This document shows positions 26,488-33,614 of a stretch of 64,000 bases of DNA, piece by piece (the first letter of the stretch is position 1; each line of letters starts with the position of its first letter). The DNA lies in NCBI GenBank assembly GCA_036557285.1, contig DATBHW010000003.1, forward strand, positions 1 through 64,000. The letters run 5' to 3'. The notes beneath the pieces were generated by a model. The model had not been told where the DNA came from. It worked only from the letters and a program-made list of their open reading frames with translations, and ran no database searches. Source of the DNA: Ktedonobacterales bacterium (GTDB lineage Bacteria; Chloroflexota; Ktedonobacteria; Ktedonobacterales; DATBGS01). A program made the position numbers and the translations under genes.

Positions 26488-26531
26488 GAGTGACTGGCGG
26501 CGGTTATAACCGCCGCCAGTCACTCCTACTC
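26482..26531. repeat. Perfect 50-bp palindrome between gnd and zwf
   Basis: Two 25-bp arms with no loop spacer: the left arm begins GAGTAGGAGTGACTGGCGGC and the right arm is its exact complement, meeting at TTA|TAA (26506/26507). The gnd stop codon (26485-26487) is part of the left arm. In RNA this is a very strong hairpin that would sit between gnd and zwf, with no U-run after it, so processing or attenuation is likelier than plain termination. Confidence 0.9.
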
Positions 26532-26547
26532 AATGAGGGGAGTAGTT

Positions 26548-28188
26548 ATGGTCGAAAGCGCCGTCCTTACCAATCCACTGCGCGCCGGAATGCGCGGCGA
26601 ACGCACGCCGCAGCCCTGCGCAGTGGTCATCTTTGGGGCAACTGGCGATCTCACCAAGCGCAAGCTCTTACCGGCGCTCTATAACCTGGCGCTGGAGAAC
26701 CCGCTGCCGGCTGGGTTTTCCGTGGTGGCGGTAGCCCGCCGCCCCATCAGCAACGAGCAGTGGCGCCAGTATGTCAAAGATGCCATCAACGAGTTCTCGC
26801 GTAACCGCCCCGTGAACCCTGCCGTTTGGGAGACCTTTTCGCAAGGGCTGTTTTACCATCAGACGGAGTTTCATGATCTGGCCGGATATGAGGAATTGGG
26901 GCAATTGCTCCATCATATTGATCACGAGCGCGGCATTAACGGGAATCACCTCTTCTATCTGGCAACCTCACCAGAATACTATCCCGATATTATTCAGCGA
27001 CTGGGGCAGGCCAAACTGGCGCATAAAGAGGGACACGGCCACGCCCTGGTCGCCAACCATCGCGGGCGCAGCCACACCAACCACCAGAATCACGGCAACA
27101 GCGACAACCATGATGGCGACGACTCAGCAGGCGGCTGGACGCGCATCGTCATCGAAAAACCGTTTGGGCATGATCTGGCGAGCGCCAAAGAACTCAACCG
27201 CAAAGTGCTGCGTGTCTTCAACGAAGACCAGGTCTATCGCATTGACCACTACCTGGGCAAAGAAACCGTCCAGAACATCATGGTCTTCCGCTTCAGCAAC
27301 GGCATTTTTGAGCCGATCTGGAACCGCCGCTATATTGACAACGTACAGATTACAGTGGCCGAACAGGTCGGTGTAGAAGGCCGAGCGGGCTATTACGAAA
27401 CCGCCGGAGCCATTCGGGATATTGTGCAGAACCATATGCTCCAACTGCTCTCGCTCACCGCAATGGAGCCGCCCGTCGGCTTCGAGGCCAATGTTGTGCG
27501 CGATGAAAAGGTAAAGGTGCTGCACGCGATTCCCACACTCGAACAGGTGCAGGTGAGCAAAAACACGGTGCGCGCCCAGTATGGCAAGGGCTGGCTCAAC
27601 AACCAGCTTGTCCCAGGCTATAGCGAGGAGCCGGGCGTTCCGCCCAACTCGACAACTGAAACCTATATCGCCATGAAGCTGGAGGTTGATAACTGGCGCT
27701 GGGCAGGCGTCCCCTTCTACCTGCGCACAGGCAAACGCCTGGCAAAGCGGGTCACGGAGATCGACATCGAGTTCAAGCGCCCACCGTTCATGCTCTTCAA
27801 GAACACCAACATCACAGAGTTGCAGCCCAACGTCCTCTCCATGCGCATCCAGCCCGACGAAGGCATCTCACTGCGCTTTGGCGCGAAAGTGCCCGGCGGA
27901 GCGATGCGCATTCGCGGCGTCAATATGGAGTTCCTCTATGGCTCGGCTTTTGCGGGAGAGCCACCTGAAGCCTATGAACGGCTCTTACTCGATTGCATGC
28001 TTGGTGATTCCACCCTCTTCACCCGCAGCGACGAAACAGAGGCAGCCTGGGCGATTATCACCAGCGTGCTGGATGGTTGGGCAGCCAATCCAGTATCACA
28101 CCTGCCCATTTACGAAGCCGGAAGCTGGGGGCCTAGAGAGGCCGATGTGCTGATAGAGCGCGGAGGCCGAGACTGGAGAAGATTATGA
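26548..28188 (+). CDS. zwf: Glucose-6-phosphate 1-dehydrogenase with His/Asn-rich insertion
   Basis: Entry enzyme of the oxidative pentose phosphate branch, glucose-6-phosphate plus NADP to 6-phosphogluconolactone. 546 aa from the ATG at 26548 (GAGGGGAG upstream); the ATG at 26533 is part of that ribosome site. Motifs: FGATGDLTKRKLLPAL (coenzyme loop), IVIEKPFGHDL, and RIDHYLGKETVQN with the catalytic His. Between YYPDIIQRLGQA and IVIEKPFG there is an insertion of roughly 35 residues rich in His, Asn, Asp and Gly (about 27025-27132), which the family does not normally have. It overlaps opcA by four bases (ATGA). Confidence 0.95.
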   Translation: MVESAVLTNPLRAGMRGERTPQPCAVVIFGATGDLTKRKLLPALYNLALENPLPAGFSVVAVARRPISNEQWRQYVKDAINEFSRNRPVNPAVWETFSQGLFYHQTEFHDLAGYEELGQLLHHIDHERGINGNHLFYLATSPEYYPDIIQRLGQAKLAHKEGHGHALVANHRGRSHTNHQNHGNSDNHDGDDSAGGWTRIVIEKPFGHDLASAKELNRKVLRVFNEDQVYRIDHYLGKETVQNIMVFRFSNGIFEPIWNRRYIDNVQITVAEQVGVEGRAGYYETAGAIRDIVQNHMLQLLSLTAMEPPVGFEANVVRDEKVKVLHAIPTLEQVQVSKNTVRAQYGKGWLNNQLVPGYSEEPGVPPNSTTETYIAMKLEVDNWRWAGVPFYLRTGKRLAKRVTEIDIEFKRPPFMLFKNTNITELQPNVLSMRIQPDEGISLRFGAKVPGGAMRIRGVNMEFLYGSAFAGEPPEAYERLLLDCMLGDSTLFTRSDETEAAWAIITSVLDGWAANPVSHLPIYEAGSWGPREADVLIERGGRDWRRL

Positions 28189-29435
28189 ACGCTGAACCCA
28201 CGCGGCAGGACGTGTTGGCAGTAGATATTCAGGCCATTGAAGACCAATGGGCGAGGCTCTGGAAGGAGTCGACAGCGGCCACACCGGCCAACGGCGGCCA
28301 TCCCGCCACGCGGAACAGCGTTCTGAACTTGGTTGTCTTCACCCAGCGCGCGCTCACTACTTCGGCAGTGAACAACGCGCTGGATGAACTCTTCCAGCGC
28401 CATCCCGCGCGCGTCGTGCTGCTGCTGGCGCAGCCGGACCTCCCACAAGAAGAGATGAAAGCCTGGATCGACCTCTCCCTCTATAAGCAAGCGCCGCGCC
28501 AGGGCCAGAATACCAACGAACAGGTCATGATTGAAGCCAGGGGCCAGACAGTGAATTACCTGCCGGGAGTCGTCTTGCCCTTGCTGGCGGCGAACCTGCC
28601 CGTCTTTACGTGGTGGGCTGATGTCCCGCCAATCGAACAGAAGATATTCGAGCGCCTGGCCGAAGTAAGTGACCGCATGATCGTTGATTCAGCGGAGTTC
28701 ACAACCGTTGGCGACTACTTCCTCACGCTGGCGCGGGTCTCGCGGAGTCGCCAGTATCGCGCGGCAGTGAGCGATCTCAACTGGCAGCGTTTCGCGCCCT
28801 GGCGCGAACTCATCGCCCAGTTTTTCGATCTGGAGCCGGTTCAGCCCTACCTGAGCGGCATTTCGCAGATCGCCATTGAATATGCTGGCAGCGAGGCGAA
28901 TGGGCGCACCGCAGGCGTCACCAATCCAGCCCAGGGAATGCTGCTGGTTGGCTGGCTGGCAAGCAAGCTTGGCTGGATTGTAGCGCCAGGCCAGCAGAAG
29001 CACAGCGGCGGCCTGTATCACCTGGCGCTGCGCACACTCGCCGGGAACCCCATCGCTGTGGAGATTCGTCCGCGTACCTCGCCTGCCAGGAAGAAAAAAC
29101 CCACCCTGATTCAGAGCCGTCGCCAGGTAGAGGAGAGCGAGCCGGAGATAAATCCGGCCTGGATGGTCTCGCAGACTGTGGCCGGCGCGCTCATCACCGT
29201 AACGATCACCAGCATGTACAAGGGTCGTACCGGCGTCTTTTCTATTCAACGCTCGGCAGACCACGAGCATGCCACCACGTCCTGCACAGTGGATGGGACA
29301 CCCTGGGGCCAGACGCGCACAGTCCATCTGGATTCGATTGGGCGCAGTGAACTCATGTACGCCGAACTAGAAGTCTTCAGCCACGACGAGCTTTTTGAGG
29401 ACGCGCTCAGCGTCGCGGGCGGCCTGATAGGATAG
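28185..29435 (+). CDS. opcA: Glucose-6-phosphate dehydrogenase assembly protein OpcA
   Basis: 416 aa. OpcA binds and activates Zwf, and is known from cyanobacteria and actinobacteria. The N-terminal half holds VVFTQRA and HPARVVLLLAQPD, and the middle has the typical NLPVFTWWADVPP segment and ERLAEVSDRMIVDSAEF. The start codon overlaps the zwf stop (ATGA), so the pair is translationally coupled. The C-terminal part after about 300 (RKKKPTLIQSRRQVEESEPEI) is looser and strongly charged. Last gene of the pathway operon. Confidence 0.92.
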   Translation: MNAEPTRQDVLAVDIQAIEDQWARLWKESTAATPANGGHPATRNSVLNLVVFTQRALTTSAVNNALDELFQRHPARVVLLLAQPDLPQEEMKAWIDLSLYKQAPRQGQNTNEQVMIEARGQTVNYLPGVVLPLLAANLPVFTWWADVPPIEQKIFERLAEVSDRMIVDSAEFTTVGDYFLTLARVSRSRQYRAAVSDLNWQRFAPWRELIAQFFDLEPVQPYLSGISQIAIEYAGSEANGRTAGVTNPAQGMLLVGWLASKLGWIVAPGQQKHSGGLYHLALRTLAGNPIAVEIRPRTSPARKKKPTLIQSRRQVEESEPEINPAWMVSQTVAGALITVTITSMYKGRTGVFSIQRSADHEHATTSCTVDGTPWGQTRTVHLDSIGRSELMYAELEVFSHDELFEDALSVAGGLIG

Positions 29436-29457
29436 TCGGCAGGAGAGAAAGCGCCCC

Positions 29458-29495
29458 GGCGGCGGTACAGGCGGCCTCTTGCCTGTACCGCCGCC
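29458..29495 (+). terminator. Strong hairpin downstream of opcA
   Basis: Perfect 15-bp arms (GGCGGCGGTACAGGC / GCCTGTACCGCCGCC) with an 8-base loop. GCCTGTACCGCCG occurs once more at about 29512-29526. No poly-U, so a processing or rho-independent-like role is only probable. It closes the pentose phosphate operon and belongs to the intergenic palindrome family by composition. Confidence 0.55.
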
Positions 29496-29637
29496 GTCCC
29501 TAGCGGCCTCTTGCCTGTACCGCCGGCCTCCGTGCTGGCGAGGGTGGGGAAGGGCGCAGCGCCTGCCGTTCCCCTGTGCGGCTCAAAAAATAGTCGGAAA
29601 GAGACTGAGAAGGCGGCGCTGCAAGTATTTATCAGTA

Positions 29638-29774
29638 TACTATGACATCAATGATATATGACACTGACGATATATATCAACAGCGATATATAGCAATGGC
29701 GATGTATGACACCAATGATGTATAATGCCAACGATGTATAACACCAATGATATATGACGCGAGGTGTCATATAT
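29638..29774. repeat. Tandem array, 16-bp period, ending in a dyad
   Basis: Seven consecutive 16-bp units at 29638-29749, each close to ATATATGACACCAATG (examples: ATATATGACACTGACG at 29654, ATGTATAACACCAATG at 29734), then a degenerate eighth unit that forms a dyad ATATATGAC (29750-29758) / GTCATATAT (29766-29774). It is AT-rich in a GC-rich genome. The array ends 60 bp before the LLM oxidoreductase start. Likely a multi-site protein-binding array (inferred). Confidence 0.8.
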
Positions 29775-29834
29775 CGTCAGCTATACTCGCTTATGTTGGC
29801 TCCTGAAAAACTCTAACCATCAAAGGAGGCGCAG

Positions 29835-30707
29835 ATGCAGTATGGCTTTGTCATTCCCGGCGGCGACGCTCGGATAGTCATTGAACTGGCCGTTGAGGCC
29901 GAAGCAGCGGGCTGGGATGGCGTCTTCATCCCCGACTGTATCTATATTGACAGCGAACTTGACCCCCAGATGCCCGCTTACGACCCCTGGGCCGCGCTGG
30001 CCGCGATAGCTGTGCAGACTCAGCGCGTGCGCCTGGGCACCATGCTCACGCCCGTCTCGCGGCGGCGGCCCTGGAAGCTGGCCCGCGAAACCGCCACCAT
30101 AGACCAGCTCTCTCGCGGGCGGCTGGTCCTGCCGGTGGGCCTGGGCGCGCTCGACGACGCTGGCTTCGGCAGAGTCGGCGAGGCTACCGACCGCAAAACC
30201 AGAGCCGAACTGCTCGATGAAGGGCTGGAGATTCTGGCCGGTCTCTGGAGCGGCCAGCCCTTCAGCTACAGAGGCAAGCATTATCATGTCGAGAACCTCA
30301 CCTTCTTACCGCCACCCGTCCAATCGCCGCGCATTCCCGTCTGGGTCGTTGGAGCCTGGCCGCGCCCAAAATCCATGCAGCGCGTCCTCCGCTGGGACGG
30401 GCTGCTGCCCGCCAGAATGAACGACGACGGCAGCTTTGCCGATGTCATCCCCGCAGACCTCCAAGCCATGCGGGCATATATCAGCGAGCATCGCCAGCAG
30501 ACGACCCCCTTTGATGTGGTCATGGAAGGCCGAACGCCCGGCGATGACCGCGAGCAGGCCATCGCCATGATACGACCGTTCGCCGAGGCAGGCGCAACCT
30601 GGTGGAACGAAGCCATGTGGATGCCCCCTAATAGCCCTGAAGACGTGCGCGCCCGCATCCGCCAGGGTCCGCCGCGCATCGCCTGGCCCGCCGCAGGGGG
30701 GTATTGA
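29835..30707 (+). CDS. LLM-class flavin-dependent oxidoreductase
   Basis: 290 aa, luciferase-like TIM barrel that uses FMN or F420. It has the N-terminal GGDARIVIELAVEAEAAGWDG start, AAIAVQTQRVRLGTMLTPVSRRRPWKLARETATID (strand 3/4 region) and GRLVLPVGLGA. The substrate is unknown. Start ATG has AAAGGAGG in good position. It stands alone after the 16-bp repeat array, and its expression may depend on that array. Confidence 0.9.
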   Translation: MQYGFVIPGGDARIVIELAVEAEAAGWDGVFIPDCIYIDSELDPQMPAYDPWAALAAIAVQTQRVRLGTMLTPVSRRRPWKLARETATIDQLSRGRLVLPVGLGALDDAGFGRVGEATDRKTRAELLDEGLEILAGLWSGQPFSYRGKHYHVENLTFLPPPVQSPRIPVWVVGAWPRPKSMQRVLRWDGLLPARMNDDGSFADVIPADLQAMRAYISEHRQQTTPFDVVMEGRTPGDDREQAIAMIRPFAEAGATWWNEAMWMPPNSPEDVRARIRQGPPRIAWPAAGGY

Positions 30708-30800
30708 ACCCGTCCAACAGTTGCGAACATTGAGGACAATGCAGGATCAATTGTAACCTCTATCCCTGCTATACTGCAAAAGAGGCATGGCAAGTGCGTC

Positions 30801-30838
30801 GTTCCAGGCGGCGTCACGCAACTGATGCCGCCTGGAAC
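30801..30838. repeat. Dispersed palindrome (12-bp arms)
   Basis: GTTCCAGGCGGC at 30801-30812 and its exact complement GCCGCCTGGAAC at 30827-30838 form a hairpin with a 14-base loop. It is a member of the CCGCCTTCCAGGCGG family, downstream of the LLM gene, and may end its transcript. Confidence 0.65.
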
Positions 30839-30868
30839 ACACGCAGCATGTTTCATAGCACAGCAGCG

Positions 30869-30884
30869 TGTTTCACGTGAAACA
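30869..30884. promoter_or_regulatory. parS: parS chromosome-partition site (ParB binding site)
   Basis: TGTTTCACGTGAAACA, a perfect 16-bp palindrome identical to the known bacterial parS consensus. It lies in the gap before the VOC gene, 25 bp upstream of the ATG. ParB loads here and spreads to help origin segregation. This is the only copy seen in the window. parS sites cluster near chromosome origins, or mark plasmids, so the window may be origin-proximal. Confidence 0.9.
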
Positions 30885-30908
30885 TAAACACACAACAAGG
30901 AGCATAAC

Positions 30909-31322
30909 ATGAAGTTTGTGAACGTTCGCCTGCTGGTCGGCGATATAGCAGCCTCCATCAGATTCTGGCGCGATGTCATGGGGTTTCGTATGGCGTATGG
31001 TGACGAGGCGATGGGCTATGCCTACTTCGAGACGGACAGCGCCGGAATAGAGTTTTTGACACGCGAGGGCTTCGCCACTGCGCTGGGAGAAGCCGTGCCA
31101 GCGGCAAGGCCAGCCGGTCATCTGGCGGTTCTCGTCTTCCGCGTGGATGACGTTGACACTGCCTATGCCGATTTCGTCAAGCGCGGCGCCAGGCCAGTTG
31201 CCGGGCCACAGGATCGCCCGGCGTGGCAGGCCCGCGCGGCCCACCTGGGCGATCCTGACGGCTATCTCGTCGAACTCTATACGCCGCTGCAACCACAGCA
31301 AGCCAACGCGCCCACCGCCTGA
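30909..31322 (+). CDS. VOC superfamily (glyoxalase/bleomycin-resistance-like) protein
   Basis: 137 aa. It begins MKFVNVRLLVGDIAASIRFWRDVMGF, the typical betaalphabetabetabeta opening, with an E in IEFLTREGF and a second module FRVDDVDTAYADFVKRGARPV ending DPDGYLVELYTP. Metal or substrate specificity cannot be told; many members are metal-independent binders of small ligands. The ATG has AAGGAG eight bases upstream. A parS site lies just before it. Confidence 0.9.
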   Translation: MKFVNVRLLVGDIAASIRFWRDVMGFRMAYGDEAMGYAYFETDSAGIEFLTREGFATALGEAVPAARPAGHLAVLVFRVDDVDTAYADFVKRGARPVAGPQDRPAWQARAAHLGDPDGYLVELYTPLQPQQANAPTA

Positions 31323-31362
31323 AGAGGCGTGACTGGCGTACTACCGCAACAGACGCGTCACT

Positions 31363-33345
31363 TCAGGTAGCTTGCCAGACCCGCGCCGTTCCATCGTTGC
31401 TGGCGGAAACAACCAACCGCCCATCTGGAGACCAGCCTACCGCAGTGACTCCGAGCGTATGGCCGCGATAGATGTAGCGAGTGGCCCCACTCGCTGCATC
31501 CCAGATACGGACCGTCTTATCCAGAGCGGATGAAGCGGAGGCGATATGCCTCCCATCCGGGGACCAGGCGACGGCGCTGACTGGCGCCGCGTGGCCGCTG
31601 TAGGTCAGGACCAGCCCGCCTGTCGCGGCATCCCAGATATGAACGGTATGCTCGCCTCCCAGAAAGAGGTTGCCGCTGGCCGAGGCGATGCGCCTGCCAT
31701 CGGGCGACCACGCTACGGCATTCACGGTACTGGTATGCTTCAAGGGGAAGCGGAGCGCCCTGGTGCGCGCGTCCCAGATATGGACGGTCGTGTCGTTGCT
31801 GGCCGAAGCAATGTACGCCCCATCGGGCGACCACCCCACAGCAGAAACCAGGGCCGCATGCCCTGTGTAGGCCAGGATCAGGCTGCCCTTGCTGGCGTCC
31901 CATACGTGGACCGTCTTGTCCGCGCTCCCGGAGGCAATATGCGCGCTATCGGGCGACCAGGCCACGCCTAGCACTGGTTGGGTATGGCCCTCATAGGTGA
32001 TCAGGCGCTCTGCCGTGACGGCGTTCCAGACCTGCACAACATGCTCACCGCCAAAAAAGCTGTTGCCGCTGGCCGAGGCGATCCGTTGATCGCCCGCTGT
32101 TGGCGCCCACGCCACCGCGTTGACATTGGTCATATGGCCGCGATAGACCAGGCGATGCCCGCCGCTGGCTCCGTCCCAGACCTGAACCGTTTGATCGGAG
32201 GAGCCAGAAGCGATCCGTTTGCCATCCGGGGACCAGACCACCGTTACCACCGAACTTAGATGCCCGGTATAGGTCAGCAGCGTCGTCCCCAACGCTGGCT
32301 GACGCCCGCGCGCCCACAGCGCCAGCCCACCCCCGATGCCAGCGAGTCCGACGAAGGCAAGAGAGCCGACGAGCAGCGCCCGCCGTGAGATGCCGCGTTT
32401 TCCAGGGAGCGCCGTTTGGAAGGCGCTCCCTTTCAGGGTGGGAGCAGAGTGGAAGGAAGCCTGCCCCGACGTGACGCTCATGGGTACGCGCCGGGCAGCG
32501 GAGCCAGGTTGCAGCGCGCCTGTCGTCGGCAGGACACTCTGGCAAGCCTCCTCAAACGCCTCTGCCATATCCTGCACCCGCGCAAAACGCTGGTGTGGGT
32601 CTTTCTCCAATGCTCTGAGGACCACCGCTTCAACAGCGGGCGGAACAGCGGGGAACTGCTCATGCAGTGGGGGCAGCGGCGTATGCAGGTGCTGCGTCGC
32701 TATCTCAGCGGCGGTGCCGTAAAAGGGCGCGGAGCCACAGAGCCATTCGTAGACGACCACGCCCAGGGCGTACTGATCGCTGGCCGGGCGCGGCTTGCCC
32801 TGAAGCTGCTCCGGCGCCATATAGGAGACGGTGCCGCTCAATTCCTGCATGCTCTGCGAACGCGAACTGCGGGCCACCGCCGCCAGACCAAAGTCGCTGA
32901 GCAGCAGTTCGTCATGCCGACCCAGCAGCAGGTTCTCCGGCTTGATGTCGCGGTGGACCACTCGGAGATCGTGGGCAAACTGAAGGGCGTCGGCAATCTG
33001 CTTGAGATAGGTGAGGATAGAGTCCAGCGGCAGACGTGTACCCTTCGGGTGGCGCTGGCGCAGTGTGCCGCCCGGCGCGTACCCCATGACGAGAAACGGG
33101 AGTTCCTGCTCGACATCGAAATCCAGAATGCGGATAATATGGGGATGTTCCAGGCGCGCGATGAGGCGCGCCTCGGCCAGAAAGGACTCTACGTCCTCAT
33201 TCGACAGGTGCAGCGAGAGCAGCTTGATGGCCGCCTGTGTCTCCAGGCGTAGATGCTCGCCAAGATAAACCTGGGCGAACCCCCCTCGCCCCAGCAGCCG
33301 CACCAGGCGATAGTTCCCCAGGCGTTGGCCCACCATGTCGGCCAT
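31363..33345 (-). CDS. Serine/threonine protein kinase with WD40 beta-propeller
   Basis: 660 aa. Kinase domain about 10-270: glycine loop LGRGGFAQVY (18-27), Lys41, HRDIKPENLL (131-140), DFGLA (151-155), MAPEQ. A Ser/Thr/Pro-rich linker leads to one membrane segment (about 325-348, VGSLAFVGLAGIGGGLALWA). The outer part holds seven WD repeats (GH...VWSPDGKRIASGS...VQVWD), enough for a closed seven-bladed propeller. A receptor kinase sensing an extracellular ligand or protein is a plausible role (inferred). It is monocistronic. Confidence 0.93.
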   Translation of the reverse strand: MADMVGQRLGNYRLVRLLGRGGFAQVYLGEHLRLETQAAIKLLSLHLSNEDVESFLAEARLIARLEHPHIIRILDFDVEQELPFLVMGYAPGGTLRQRHPKGTRLPLDSILTYLKQIADALQFAHDLRVVHRDIKPENLLLGRHDELLLSDFGLAAVARSSRSQSMQELSGTVSYMAPEQLQGKPRPASDQYALGVVVYEWLCGSAPFYGTAAEIATQHLHTPLPPLHEQFPAVPPAVEAVVLRALEKDPHQRFARVQDMAEAFEEACQSVLPTTGALQPGSAARRVPMSVTSGQASFHSAPTLKGSAFQTALPGKRGISRRALLVGSLAFVGLAGIGGGLALWARGRQPALGTTLLTYTGHLSSVVTVVWSPDGKRIASGSSDQTVQVWDGASGGHRLVYRGHMTNVNAVAWAPTAGDQRIASASGNSFFGGEHVVQVWNAVTAERLITYEGHTQPVLGVAWSPDSAHIASGSADKTVHVWDASKGSLILAYTGHAALVSAVGWSPDGAYIASASNDTTVHIWDARTRALRFPLKHTSTVNAVAWSPDGRRIASASGNLFLGGEHTVHIWDAATGGLVLTYSGHAAPVSAVAWSPDGRHIASASSALDKTVRIWDAASGATRYIYRGHTLGVTAVGWSPDGRLVVSASNDGTARVWQAT

Positions 33346-33518
33346 GACTCCACCTGCCTCTCAGGAATACAGTCTTCCCAGCCTATAGAGATCGACGCGT
33401 TGATGGATACTCTAACGAGTAATAACGAAGCTCCGCCGCCCAGGACACAAGATAGGCTGTGAGGGGCGCAAGCCGTCACAGCCTACTATCACATCAGCAT
33501 GAAGAGGAGCGTTTTACC

Positions 33519-33573
33519 TGTAGCGCCGCCTTCCAGGCGGCTTTTCACTGGCCGCCTGGAAGGCGGCGCTACA
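33519..33573. repeat. Dispersed palindrome, perfect 23-bp arms
   Basis: Arms 33519-33541 and 33551-33573 (TGTAGCGCCGCCTTCCAGGC plus GGC) are exactly complementary, with a 9-base loop. The longest perfect single hairpin of the family. It lies between the kinase gene (5' side) and the GH1 gene (3' side), both on the minus strand. Confidence 0.85.
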
Positions 33574-33614
33574 AGTCGGAGCCGCCAGCGAAGAAGCGGA
33601 AGGCTGCCAAAAGA

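Larger units (their letters stand above)
29436..29834. other. Repeat-rich gap between opcA and the LLM oxidoreductase
   Basis: About 400 bp without a gene. It holds a strong GC-rich hairpin right after opcA (29458-29495) with a second partial copy of its right arm to 29535, then an unusually AT-rich block with a 16-bp period (29638-29774). Both are annotated separately. Confidence 0.7.

Noticed and set aside
29638-29774. CRISPR array
   Set aside because: Units are 16 bp and contiguous; there are no unique spacers and no cas genes.
30840-30908. Second parS site at GCATGTTTCATAGCA (about 30847-30861)
   Set aside because: Only one half of the palindrome is present; the CACGTG core is missing.
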